Shown piece after piece: positions 13,692-21,993 of a stretch of 26,817 nt of DNA; position 1 is the first letter of the stretch, and each line of letters begins with the position of its first letter. The position numbers and the translations under genes are program-made. The DNA is from a virus: positions 1 to 26,817 of the IMG/VR virus record IMGVR_UViG_3300042945_000966. The stretch is one strand, 5' to 3'. The notes under the pieces are model-generated. The model had not been told where the DNA came from. It made no database searches and saw nothing but the letters and a program-made list of their open reading frames with translations.

Positions 13692-16600
13692 CTATCTCCT
13701 AGCCTTCTGAGCAGACTTCTTGCCCTTCAAATAATCTAGCGGGTTTGCTTTAGCCTCAGGCGGTAGGTCCTGAGGTTTTGCCGACCGGTGGTATGCCCTA
13801 ATCGAATGCATCATGTCGTACAACTTGTCGGAGCCGGCCTTGGTTGAGCCGTTGCCTAAGGCGGCCACTACATCTGCGGGAATTACAAACTCCCCATCAG
13901 CCAACATCGCTGGAATGTCATCAGATTGGCCATCCCCAGGGCCGGTTACCGCATCACCCTGCCGAAAGTCTACCCTCGCCTTACCGGAATGCGCCACCAT
14001 GGGCAAGCCCCCGCCGGCATATCTGCCGTAACGGGTTTGGCCGCCACCGGCAATCAGAGGTGTGGCCAACCCACCTCTTTTTGCGATCATCGGCTCCAAG
14101 CCGTAGAACGATGTGCCCGCCGTTCCGAATGGGCTAAACAACTGATCTATGTCAGTAGATTGCCCATAGGTAAAGTAATTCGGCATGAAAGGATCTCCTT
14201 GTTGGGTATTTTCCCGTATTTCGGGGGTTGTCTGCGACTGAGTCTGTGTAAAGGGTTGGTCACCGTAGTCTGAGGACTGAACCTCAGCCATGAACTCTTG
14301 TAGTGGCCCCTTAAACTCCTCTTGCTTAGTGGTACTTGTAATAAAGGGCTTTTTGAACTTTGCGGAGTCATCGGTAGGGGTAACTTGGGGGGTTTGGCCA
14401 ATCAACGGGAGCATGGCGGTTTGTTGAGCGGCCTGCCTTTGACCCTGTAAATTTTGAACCGCAATACTTTGTTGTAGGGCGTTGTATCGCGCTTTTTCAA
14501 TGTTTTTAGCAACTTCTTCTAATGTTGCTTCTTCCGGTCGTTGGCCAACAAACTGAGCCACATCCTCAGGTGCTGGTTGATCAACCCCCAAACTTCTGTA
14601 TTTTTGAACAATTTCTTCGGTGCTTGTAACAAAGGGGTCAACATAAGATTCAAGCTGTGACTTAACCTGTTGTTGTTGGATGTCTTTGCCTTGGCGAACA
14701 TATTCAGCAATTTCTTTTGCGTTTGGCGTATATCCAAACTCCTTATAAAACGCTTCAACTTCTGCTTTTGTTACTTGCCGTGGGTCAACATATTCACCGA
14801 TTGAAGTCTTGACCTCTGCCTCAGGTTTGGACAAAACAAATTGCGCCAATTCGTTTGGTTGTGGCGTATACCCATAGGTATTAAAAAACTCTTGTGCCTC
14901 TGATTGGAGGGTGGCCAAGGGGTCAATTTGCGCCCGATAAGCGGCGGCTGCTTCCGTTTCTTTTGCTTGGCGAGCCAATGCTAGCGCTTGCTGATCGGTA
15001 AGGGTGTAACCCTCTGCCGCCGCTACGGCCTTAATTTCTGCAACATCAAATACATTTGGATCAGCAATTGATATAGCCTGTTCTTTAGCCTGGGTTTCAA
15101 TGATTTGGCCAACAATCTTTTGAACATCGGCATCTGTCGGGGCGGTATATCCTTGCTCAGCCAAGAACGCACGGGCTTCTGACTCTAGTGTTGCAAGCGG
15201 GTCTGAGTAAGTTTGGAAGGACTCTAAAGTAGGTTGCTCGTCTTTTGCACCCGTAAATCTTGCGTAGTCCTCAGGCTTGAGGGTGTACCCCTCTGTGGCA
15301 GCCCGCTGCTCAAGTTCTTGTCTTGTAGTGTAGGCGGCATCATATTTCTGTAGATTTGAGGCAACATCTGCGGCACCCCCTATGGGACCACCCGCTACTC
15401 CTTCTAGAGTACCGGCTGCAACAACACCCCGCCATGTTGGGACTGCAAAACCTTCACGCTGGAGGGCAATGTTTTCTGCTAACTTTTCTTGACCGCCTTG
15501 AGCCGCCTCAGGAATACCTTCCTTCAGGCCACCTACAACAAACTGCCCTGCAATATTCTTAGCGGCAACACCTTCAGCAATATTTGAGGCTATTTCTTTT
15601 GTAAGGATCTTTTCCGCCGGCCCCATAGCGGCTGCGGTTCCTAATATCGCGCCGGCAATAATAGAGTCAAGATTTTTGCCGTTATAAGCCTGAGCCTGCT
15701 GAGCCTTAATTTCTGCCGTACCGGGATCGACCCCCGAAGCAATTAATGCTTTCTTGGTTTCATCGTAAATAGTGCCCTTGATAATGCCCGCTCCAGACAC
15801 CGTTCCTGTTCCGTACTGAGCGATACGAGCCACAACCATAGGAGCGCCCAAGACCGATGTAGCCATGGCTGCGGCCACATTCGGAACGATAGTGCCCGCC
15901 GCCTCTACGATTACACCTGGATAGGCAACTAACGCCTCAACACCGGCAATTACTTGATCCAAAACACCTTTATCTTTTGCATCATTAAGAATTTTGGCTT
16001 GCAAGGCTTTGTCATTTAATGCCTCAGCACTATAGAGCGATTGGATATAACCGCGAGCGGTTCCCAAAGCCTGTGATACTGAGTTGTCTGCACCGAAGGC
16101 ATCGGTAATGCCCTTGATGCCGTTGACAATGCCAGACATTAAATCAAGGGTAGTGCTATTTGGCCTTGCGGATGCAGTAAACCTTGCAAGCGCCTCTTTT
16201 TCTGCCGGAGTTAACTTGTTTTGGAAGTTATCGTAGGCTTCCTTAATGTAGTTATAAACCGTGTCTCCCAAGTCAATTTTCTTCTTGTCATCAGAGGCAA
16301 AGTCTTGGTACATCTCAAACCAACCCATTGGGTCTTGGTCGCGCATCTCATTGAGCGTGTTTCCAACCCCACGGGTGTCACCTACACCCTCAATCGTAAT
16401 CCGAAGTTTTCTGTCTCCGGTGACAGGGTCCCAAAAGTATCCATCGGTTTTTTGATCTGCCGAAGCGTTAGATAGCCATGCATATGCTCCGTTAGAGGTT
16501 GGCATTAGAACGGCTTGGTTGCCAAAAATTTCTTCTGAGGTGGCTAACTTATAGCCCTCTGGTGGCGTATAAGTAGTTGAGGATGGGCGATTGTCGGCGT

Positions 16601-18329
16601 TATAGGTGTCTTTGACCAAATTATCATTGACTGTTGAGGATGACGAGGTCTGCAAAATATCATCAACATCAAAATCAGCGATGGTGGCATTCTTTAACGC
16701 ATTGAAATCGCTACCAAACTGGTTTTCAATGGTTTCGTAAAAGCGTTCCCGATCCTCTTTTGTGAGGTTTGTCAGTTTTAAGTCTCTAGCCTCGAGCGCT
16801 TCCGACAATAGGCGAGCTTGTTGCTCCACTACGGAGGATTCTGCGGCCTTGTAATTTGTTGGAAGTTTTTCGTACTGACCAGTTGAAAGCCAATGATTGT
16901 AAGGATCAACACTTGCATCTAACCCATTAATCTTTCGGTATTCATCAGGATTAAAGTTTGTATCCATAACCCCAACAAACGACTTTTTAACGCCGTTTTC
17001 TAGGACTTCAACTTCTTTGCCTAGTTCTAGGGCTAATTCTTTTATGCTTGCCTGTTCTTTTTGGAAATCAGCAACTAATTGTTCATGGGGTATTTTTAAA
17101 GCATTAATTTCTGCTTCGTACTTATCCAAGTCAGGTTTAAATACATTTTCATAGTCGCTATTTAAGGCATTGACATAGTTGTTGTAAGATTCAACGGCAC
17201 TATTTGCCTTTGCTATTTCAGCATCAACTGTTGACCTTGCTACACTTGCATTGTTAGCGTTGTACTTTTTAACCAAATCATTGGCATATGCTGATTGTGA
17301 CTCCATAGCCGTTTGAAGTCTTTTTTGCTCATCAATCCTGATAGTTAATTGATCTCTAATAATATTGTATTGATCGATTACTTCATTTTGTTTGGATTCA
17401 TTTTCTGCAACTTGCGTTGCAACCGCCGCCATCCGTTCAGATGTTTGTTGGGTCTTGGTCGTTAATTCTTTTACTTTGCCAGTTGCCGCATCTCCAAGGG
17501 CTTTAGAGCCTGCGTTAAATAATTCTTTTTGAATAGCCGCATTAACATTTCCGCCTGTAAATGCCGACACGGAGGCCGCGGTCACAACATCGGCAAGAAT
17601 GGCTTGCTGACTCTTTGAGAGCGTTCCGTTTGGATCTAGTGTCTTGATTGTGTTTGTTGCAAGTTGGGAGCTTACAATTGCTGAACGAATAACCGCCGCC
17701 CCAACATCACCCCCCGCAAGTTGAGTTTTAACTGCGGTTTCAATAATTTTTTGGGTGGTTGGAGATAAGTCCCGGAATCCATCAACCTGTCCCAATACGG
17801 CAGGAACGGCGGCATTTACCCCGCCTGTGATCATTGCCTTAACAGGGTCTTGTCCTGTAACAATTGCGGATGCGGCAGAGCCGGCCGCTGAGCCAGCAAT
17901 ATTTCCCGCAATCTGTGAGGCGGTTTGCATACCGGCTTCTTGGGCGGCAAGCATAGCGGCCTGTTGCGACCCTAAATTTGCGCCATAATTCATTGCCGTG
18001 GCCGCATTTGTTGTGTTGGCTGCAACCGCTTGACCAACCCGTGCTCCAGCTTCTTGAGCGACAACTGCAATTACGACTGCTTTGGCCACATCCTCAATAT
18101 CACCGCCTTTAGCGGCAACATCCGCTCCTTCGATATAGGGAAGCAGCCAATACTGTTGGGTCGCTATGGCCGCAATCTGGGCGATTGTTTTTATTGGGTT
18201 ATCGAGAGCCGCATCAATCATGTCCCCGGCAAAGTCAACTACCGGATCGACAATTTCATCTCCGATCCATTCAACGGCATCTTCTACGGCATCACCGAGG
18301 TCTTCAACCTTATCTTCAACCCAACCCAT
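13692..18329 (-). CDS. Giant virion protein (1545 aa), putative ejection/tape-like protein with internal repeats
   Basis: The largest gene here. N-terminus (1-60): acidic amphipathic helices such as VEDLGDAVEDAVEWIGDEIV. Residues about 60-270: Ala/Gly-rich helices. About 275-440: a long coiled coil (ENESKQNEVIDQYNIIRDQL). About 456-490: EYRKINGL followed by DPYNHWLSTGQYE, a motif family seen in phage and cell-surface proteins. About 790-960: strongly hydrophobic helices (GVIVEAAGTIVPNVAAAMAT) that may be membrane-active. About 1004-1265: six repeats. About 1455-1500: GPGDGQSDDIPAMLADGEFV, a structural-protein motif also found in tape-measure proteins. It looks like a DNA-injection protein that spans or enters the envelope, but this is inference. 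GGAAAGGAACC precedes the ATG. Confidence 0.88.
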   Translation of the reverse strand: MGWVEDKVEDLGDAVEDAVEWIGDEIVDPVVDFAGDMIDAALDNPIKTIAQIAAIATQQYWLLPYIEGADVAAKGGDIEDVAKAVVIAVVAQEAGARVGQAVAANTTNAATAMNYGANLGSQQAAMLAAQEAGMQTASQIAGNIAGSAAGSAASAIVTGQDPVKAMITGGVNAAVPAVLGQVDGFRDLSPTTQKIIETAVKTQLAGGDVGAAVIRSAIVSSQLATNTIKTLDPNGTLSKSQQAILADVVTAASVSAFTGGNVNAAIQKELFNAGSKALGDAATGKVKELTTKTQQTSERMAAVATQVAENESKQNEVIDQYNIIRDQLTIRIDEQKRLQTAMESQSAYANDLVKKYNANNASVARSTVDAEIAKANSAVESYNNYVNALNSDYENVFKPDLDKYEAEINALKIPHEQLVADFQKEQASIKELALELGKEVEVLENGVKKSFVGVMDTNFNPDEYRKINGLDASVDPYNHWLSTGQYEKLPTNYKAAESSVVEQQARLLSEALEARDLKLTNLTKEDRERFYETIENQFGSDFNALKNATIADFDVDDILQTSSSSTVNDNLVKDTYNADNRPSSTTYTPPEGYKLATSEEIFGNQAVLMPTSNGAYAWLSNASADQKTDGYFWDPVTGDRKLRITIEGVGDTRGVGNTLNEMRDQDPMGWFEMYQDFASDDKKKIDLGDTVYNYIKEAYDNFQNKLTPAEKEALARFTASARPNSTTLDLMSGIVNGIKGITDAFGADNSVSQALGTARGYIQSLYSAEALNDKALQAKILNDAKDKGVLDQVIAGVEALVAYPGVIVEAAGTIVPNVAAAMATSVLGAPMVVARIAQYGTGTVSGAGIIKGTIYDETKKALIASGVDPGTAEIKAQQAQAYNGKNLDSIIAGAILGTAAAMGPAEKILTKEIASNIAEGVAAKNIAGQFVVGGLKEGIPEAAQGGQEKLAENIALQREGFAVPTWRGVVAAGTLEGVAGGPIGGAADVASNLQKYDAAYTTRQELEQRAATEGYTLKPEDYARFTGAKDEQPTLESFQTYSDPLATLESEARAFLAEQGYTAPTDADVQKIVGQIIETQAKEQAISIADPNVFDVAEIKAVAAAEGYTLTDQQALALARQAKETEAAAAYRAQIDPLATLQSEAQEFFNTYGYTPQPNELAQFVLSKPEAEVKTSIGEYVDPRQVTKAEVEAFYKEFGYTPNAKEIAEYVRQGKDIQQQQVKSQLESYVDPFVTSTEEIVQKYRSLGVDQPAPEDVAQFVGQRPEEATLEEVAKNIEKARYNALQQSIAVQNLQGQRQAAQQTAMLPLIGQTPQVTPTDDSAKFKKPFITSTTKQEEFKGPLQEFMAEVQSSDYGDQPFTQTQSQTTPEIRENTQQGDPFMPNYFTYGQSTDIDQLFSPFGTAGTSFYGLEPMIAKRGGLATPLIAGGGQTRYGRYAGGGLPMVAHSGKARVDFRQGDAVTGPGDGQSDDIPAMLADGEFVIPADVVAALGNGSTKAGSDKLYDMMHSIRAYHRSAKPQDLPPEAKANPLDYLKGKKSAQKARR
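14535..15320 (-). repeat. Six ~46-residue tandem protein repeats in the giant virion protein
   Basis: The anchor Gly of each unit falls at residues 1014, 1060, 1107, 1153, 1199 and 1248, a period of 46, 47, 46, 46 and 49. Unit cores: EGYTLKPEDYARF, QGYTAPTDADVQKIV, EGYTLTDQQALALA, YGYTPQPNELAQFV, FGYTPNAKEIAEYV, LGVDQPAPEDVAQFV. Most units are preceded by a helix, and several by a DP turn such as YVDP. The pattern looks like helical hairpins, possibly for oligomerisation or extension. Related DP-GYTP repeats occur in large proteins of other proteobacterial phages, from memory. Confidence 0.8.
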
Positions 18330-18807
18330 TTGGTTCCTTTCCCCGCTTTTCCATTTCTCTGACTAAAGAACCAATTTCAATAATAAGTTTATATTTTCCT
18401 TTTGATGGATCATCATCGTTTGGCTCTAACATCATGTATGAGCCATACCCTTTTTTAATGACATCGTAAATAGTCTTGTCGTTTAAATATGTGTAAGCAA
18501 CTTGTGCGCCGCGTGTTTTGTGAGCAGAAATTAAAAACTTCAAGACAATTGACAAAAATTCTTCAAACCCATTTGCCGTAATTGTGTGAAATTTAATTAC
18601 TTGAAAGTCATCTTCAGGGACAAACAAAATAAGCGTGTTTCCCATTCTGAAGACTAACGATCCAGTATCTATCTGAACCTTGAAAGATGCCCTAGCAACT
18701 TCTAGAGGTATGCCTTTATCTTTATAGTTCTTTTCCCAATCGGTGCGTAGGATGTTATCTACGCTCATCGATCCAAACGCTTTACGATATGACTTCTCTT
18801 CTGTCAT
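18316..18807 (-). CDS. Hypothetical phage protein, possible GNAT-like fold
   Basis: 163 residues from the ATG at 18805-18807, chosen because it overlaps the upstream stop (ATGA); an ATG at 18819 is the alternative. Order of strands and helices: SFKVQIDTGSLVFRMGNTLI (strands), FVPEDDFQVIKFHTITAN (strand-turn-strand), a long helix SIVLKFLISAHKTRGAQV, then a strand AYTYL, helix TIYDVIKKGYGS and final strand KLIIEIG. This beta-helix order with a final paired segment is reminiscent of acetyltransferases, but the CoA-binding R/Q-x-x-G-x-G/A motif is absent. Not recognised otherwise. It overlaps the giant gene by 14 bases. Confidence 0.75.
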   Translation of the reverse strand: MTEEKSYRKAFGSMSVDNILRTDWEKNYKDKGIPLEVARASFKVQIDTGSLVFRMGNTLILFVPEDDFQVIKFHTITANGFEEFLSIVLKFLISAHKTRGAQVAYTYLNDKTIYDVIKKGYGSYMMLEPNDDDPSKGKYKLIIEIGSLVREMEKRGKEPNGLG

Positions 18808-19496
18808 ACCGTCACCCATTTGGAATCATCATAGTTATTGGGATGAAAGTTTAGAGAATAAATATCTTTTGCGGGAACAATAATCTTAGACACCATGAAC
18901 CATGCCCATACACCCAAATCTTTCCATGTATTCAGTTTTGTTAAGGCTCGGTCTTGATACACATTTTTCAAGGTATACCCAATTAAAAATTTAAGCACAT
19001 ACGCCTGATTTGCTTTTGAGGCTTTTTTGAGGGCAGATTTTGAATATCCTAAATAATTCCATGCATCTATTGCTAGGCTTTTATGCCCAAGTTCTTCTTT
19101 AGAGTGCCATATGAATAGGTTGTAGTCCCGGCCTGAACGGTTTCCAAACTTATCTAACATGGCTCTAGAAATACAAGCGGCCATATGTTCTATTGAAACC
19201 ATAGTTCCCAACCACACAGGCAAACTTGGCTTTTTATGAACAACCCTAGTTTTAACAAATTGCTTTTGTTCTTCTTTTTTTAAGTTATGACGGATATTGA
19301 AAGTCTCATGGGCTTTGGCGTGAGATAACTCTTCTTTTATGAACTGAAGCATTCTGACCTTTAACTCAGGGTCTTGAACGCTTGGCAAGTGGTGCTCAAT
19401 AACCGCCGCAAAAGCCTTTTCCCAGGCCGGAAAAAGAATGCTTGTTGCGTTGCCAAAATGAGTCCAAACCGGAGAGTCAAAGCACCAATACTTCAT
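18804..19496 (-). CDS. Ferritin-like di-iron protein (predicted metal-dependent hydrolase family)
   Basis: 230 residues from the ATG at 19494-19496, which overlaps the upstream stop (ATGA). Metal-ligand style motifs appear in the classic ferritin-like order: FPAWEKAFAAVIEHH (22-36, E26 and H35/H36), KEELSHAKAHE (54-64, E55/E56, H59, H63), SIEHMA (101-106, E103, H104) and SKEELGHKSLA (132-142, E134/E135, H138). This matches my knowledge of the family annotated as predicted metal-dependent hydrolase (PF10118), a di-iron helical bundle distantly like hydroxylases and desaturases. Substrate unknown. Its place among tail and ejection genes is odd for a metabolic enzyme. The C-terminal helices (LKFLIGYTLKNVY, VWAWFMVSKIIV) are hydrophobic enough to associate with membrane. 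Confidence 0.85.
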   Translation of the reverse strand: MKYWCFDSPVWTHFGNATSILFPAWEKAFAAVIEHHLPSVQDPELKVRMLQFIKEELSHAKAHETFNIRHNLKKEEQKQFVKTRVVHKKPSLPVWLGTMVSIEHMAACISRAMLDKFGNRSGRDYNLFIWHSKEELGHKSLAIDAWNYLGYSKSALKKASKANQAYVLKFLIGYTLKNVYQDRALTKLNTWKDLGVWAWFMVSKIIVPAKDIYSLNFHPNNYDDSKWVTV

Positions 19497-19762
19497 GAGA
19501 CCGCCCCTGGGTTCACCGAAGCCAATAAGGCCGCCGCCCAATCAAACCAATTCTCATAGTTATCGGTTGATGGGATTGCTTCGTTAGTAAAGATATCAAT
19601 AGCCTTTAGGCCGTTGCCCCACAACTTCCAATCGGTGAGCTGGGTGGGTATTTCCAACTGCTGCGCCGTATATTGCTCGCACATCAAGGCCGCCCAAGAC
19701 TCAAAGGTATGGAACCGTGGGTCATAGATTAGGGGTTGTCCAGACTGAGTTATTAGGCTCAT
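19493..19762 (-). CDS. Small conserved-looking protein in tail module
   Basis: 89 residues, function unknown. It has many aromatic residues: YDPRFHTFESWAALMCEQY, then DWKLWGNGLKAIDIF and NYENWFDWAAALL. The tryptophans at regular spacing and absence of a signal peptide suggest a compact structural or adapter protein. It is translationally coupled on both sides: start overlaps the gp10-like gene's stop (ATGA) and stop overlaps the ferritin-like gene's start. From memory small proteins of this look occur beside gp10-like genes in environmental podoviruses, but no family name comes to mind. Confidence 0.75.
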   Translation of the reverse strand: MSLITQSGQPLIYDPRFHTFESWAALMCEQYTAQQLEIPTQLTDWKLWGNGLKAIDIFTNEAIPSTDNYENWFDWAAALLASVNPGAVS

Positions 19763-21993
19763 GAATAACCTCGGACATCGCCAATATCTGCGTTCAGAAT
19801 TACTCGACCAAGTTGATAGTTACCTCCGACCACATTGGAGGTGAACTTGAGCCTGAGCTCCCGGCGCTGCTCTTTCATATCGATCTTGCCGGTCGTTGGG
19901 TCAAAAAAGAACGGTGAGGAGTCTTGGTCAGCAATTTGGGCGTATGGCCTTCCGGTCACTACTAGGCTCATTTGGCCGTTTTGAACGAAATCCGGCTCCA
20001 CCCGCTCAAGCCTGATCCAACGGTTTGCCCCTTCCATGGTTGGTTGCGATGGGCCGCCGGCCACCCAACCCAAGTCTGAAGTCTCAAAGTAAGACTCAAT
20101 GGCGACCACATTTTGGCCGTTGATGGCATCCACTCCGACTTCGTGCTGATAGATATCAATCCGGTTTTCCGGAGTTTTAAAAGTTATATCCCCGGTCGCC
20201 GTGGCTACTGGAGGGTTAGACAAGGTAATGACAATCACCCAAAGGTTAGTCACCGGAACCGCAAACCCTGACCCCGTTCCACCAAGGTTTGTATTGCTCG
20301 CAGAGAGGGAGTCTCCGACCTCATATCCCGCCCCTGGATCAAATATTGTGACCGCGGTAACCCCACCCCCGGAAACCGTTATATTGGCCGTAGCGCCCGC
20401 TCCTGAGCCACCTGTAAGGGGTACATTTGTGTAGGCGGCATCAACATACCCAGACCCCGGAGTAATTGCTCCTATGGTCTCTATGCCGCTTGATTGGATG
20501 GCCGTAATCGTTGTGTTGTTAGGGATGTCAAGCCCCTCAACCACATCATTGACCCGAAGCGACCCGTAGTAGGTGTCGGTAGTCAGTTTATCCAAACCGT
20601 TTGTGTAGGAAAAAGAGGCGGTTAGGCGGGTTTCTTGTGGCAGGACATCCCAATCAGCTTGAATTGGGAAAGCGAACACTTGAGAGAAGTACCCCGCCGA
20701 CCTTCTTGAGCCTATCGCCTCGCCAGCGTCATACCAAGTGTTTTCCCTAATGTTGTAAATAATTGCATCGTTACATTCGGTTGAGTTCCCGCGGGGGTAG
20801 AACCACCACACCTCACCGAATCGAGGAACTTTGGTCACCCATACCTTTTGCCTTTGGGAGTAATTCAAATTGTCAAAGAACCAGTTTTGGTTCATCTGAT
20901 TAGGTATCTCTTTTACCACCCCGTTATAGAGCAAAAACCGATCCGTTCCGCACCAATAATAGACCCCATCGTACTCAATGGCGCATTGGGAGGAAAGAAT
21001 TGAGGATTGAGAAGAGATGATGTCGTAACGCCAAAAGGTGGGCGGGGCAAAATTAGGGCTTCCAGCAACGCCTAAGGATTGGGGGTTATAGGACACCCTT
21101 ACGAGGGAATCTAGAGACCAAAAAAGCCCTGATGGAGCGTTTGAGCCACCCCGAACCGGAAGTCCTTGAACAATCTTGCCCGTGGCCACATTGGTCTCAT
21201 TGGCATCGGCAGACACCCAATCCTGAGCATTGCCGGCTGAGCAATTCCTGATCAGGCCGTTATTGCCATAAACAAAGACATAGGGGTGTAGGGATACCAC
21301 GCCGCCTGAGACCGATACATTGTTATTGAAAGTGGCGGTTACGGTAGCTGATGCCGTGGCGTTATTAGACATTGTGACCGTTGTCCCTGAAACAGAGGCA
21401 ACAGTCGTATTGGCCGGGATTCCGGTTCCCGTAATTGTTTGACCGGCTCCAATCAATATATTGGAGGCGGCCAAAGTCAGGGTTGGTAGTCCATTTGATG
21501 TTGTAACTGAGTCAGTAAAAACCCCTATTTGACTCATTGTTGTGCCATCAATATCTCCGATTAAAACCGGACTATTGGTTGTGTTGTCGATTGCCGCAAG
21601 GTTTTGACCTGGGTGGGCAAGTAGGGAGTTCACCCCCGCTCCGGCAACATCGTAGAAGCCATCAAACTGCCAAAGGTTGGTCGATGTGGCCGTAAAGTTA
21701 GAAAGGGTGAAATTGTTTACCCCGGCACCCACCCCGTTGTCATCGATGATGAGTTCTTGAAGCCCGCTTGAGTACCCGGAAAAAACATAGTTAAAACCGT
21801 TTTGGGGGTTGACCCAAATGCCTCTAGATGGCCCCAAAAGCTCATTGGCAATAACCCGATAACCCCCGACTTTACGGGGGCGGCCACGCTGGAACCTTAC
21901 CCAACGGCCATCGTTGTAGTACTGCTTATCAAATACCGTACCATCCCGCTGGATACCGGCAAGAGTATCGAGGGCGAATACCTTTTGCGTCAT
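19759..21993 (-). CDS. P22 gp10-like tail/DNA-stabilisation protein with inserted beta modules
   Basis: 744 residues. N-terminus QKVFALDTLAGIQRDGT, then YYNDGRWVRFQRGRPRKVGG (26-45) resembles packaged-DNA stabilisation proteins (P22 gp10), which plug the portal/neck of short-tailed phages. Strand blocks with Trp and Tyr follow (YDGVYYWCGTDRFLLY 341-356, WWFYPRGNSTECNDA 396-410), compatible with a propeller-like hub. The C-terminal domain (about 610-744) ends ELRLKFTSNVVGGNYQLGRV. Two inserted beta modules interrupt the chain (entries below). Its position between the fibre-like and small 89-residue genes fits a neck/hub role. Start at ATG 21991-21993 overlaps the previous TAA (TAATG). Confidence 0.82.
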   Translation of the reverse strand: MTQKVFALDTLAGIQRDGTVFDKQYYNDGRWVRFQRGRPRKVGGYRVIANELLGPSRGIWVNPQNGFNYVFSGYSSGLQELIIDDNGVGAGVNNFTLSNFTATSTNLWQFDGFYDVAGAGVNSLLAHPGQNLAAIDNTTNSPVLIGDIDGTTMSQIGVFTDSVTTSNGLPTLTLAASNILIGAGQTITGTGIPANTTVASVSGTTVTMSNNATASATVTATFNNNVSVSGGVVSLHPYVFVYGNNGLIRNCSAGNAQDWVSADANETNVATGKIVQGLPVRGGSNAPSGLFWSLDSLVRVSYNPQSLGVAGSPNFAPPTFWRYDIISSQSSILSSQCAIEYDGVYYWCGTDRFLLYNGVVKEIPNQMNQNWFFDNLNYSQRQKVWVTKVPRFGEVWWFYPRGNSTECNDAIIYNIRENTWYDAGEAIGSRRSAGYFSQVFAFPIQADWDVLPQETRLTASFSYTNGLDKLTTDTYYGSLRVNDVVEGLDIPNNTTITAIQSSGIETIGAITPGSGYVDAAYTNVPLTGGSGAGATANITVSGGGVTAVTIFDPGAGYEVGDSLSASNTNLGGTGSGFAVPVTNLWVIVITLSNPPVATATGDITFKTPENRIDIYQHEVGVDAINGQNVVAIESYFETSDLGWVAGGPSQPTMEGANRWIRLERVEPDFVQNGQMSLVVTGRPYAQIADQDSSPFFFDPTTGKIDMKEQRRELRLKFTSNVVGGNYQLGRVILNADIGDVRGYS
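20176..20604 (-). repeat. Second module A copy split by an inserted GSGY module
   Basis: Residues about 464-502 (VNDVVEGLDIPNNTTITAIQ) and 584-606 (VIVITLSNPPVATAT, then GDITF) look like the two halves of module A. Between them, residues about 503-583 hold a different Gly-rich unit with two half-repeats: TPGSGYVDAAYTNVPLTGGS, then FDPGAGYEVGDSLSAS with GGTGSGFAVP. This GSGY...LTGGSGAGA unit is common in phage surface proteins, from memory. So one module sits inside a second copy of the other. Confidence 0.65.
21325..21492 (-). repeat. Beta module A in gp10-like tail protein
   Basis: Residues about 168-223 form a Thr/Val/Asn-rich unit: NILIGAGQTITGTGIPANTT, VASVSGTTVTMSNNATAS, then a closing strand ATVTATF. 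It reads as a small beta-rich inserted domain. The same pattern, GxxIPxNTTxxxxxxxG...ITLSN, recurs near residues 464-606, so this is one of two copies. Confidence 0.65.
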
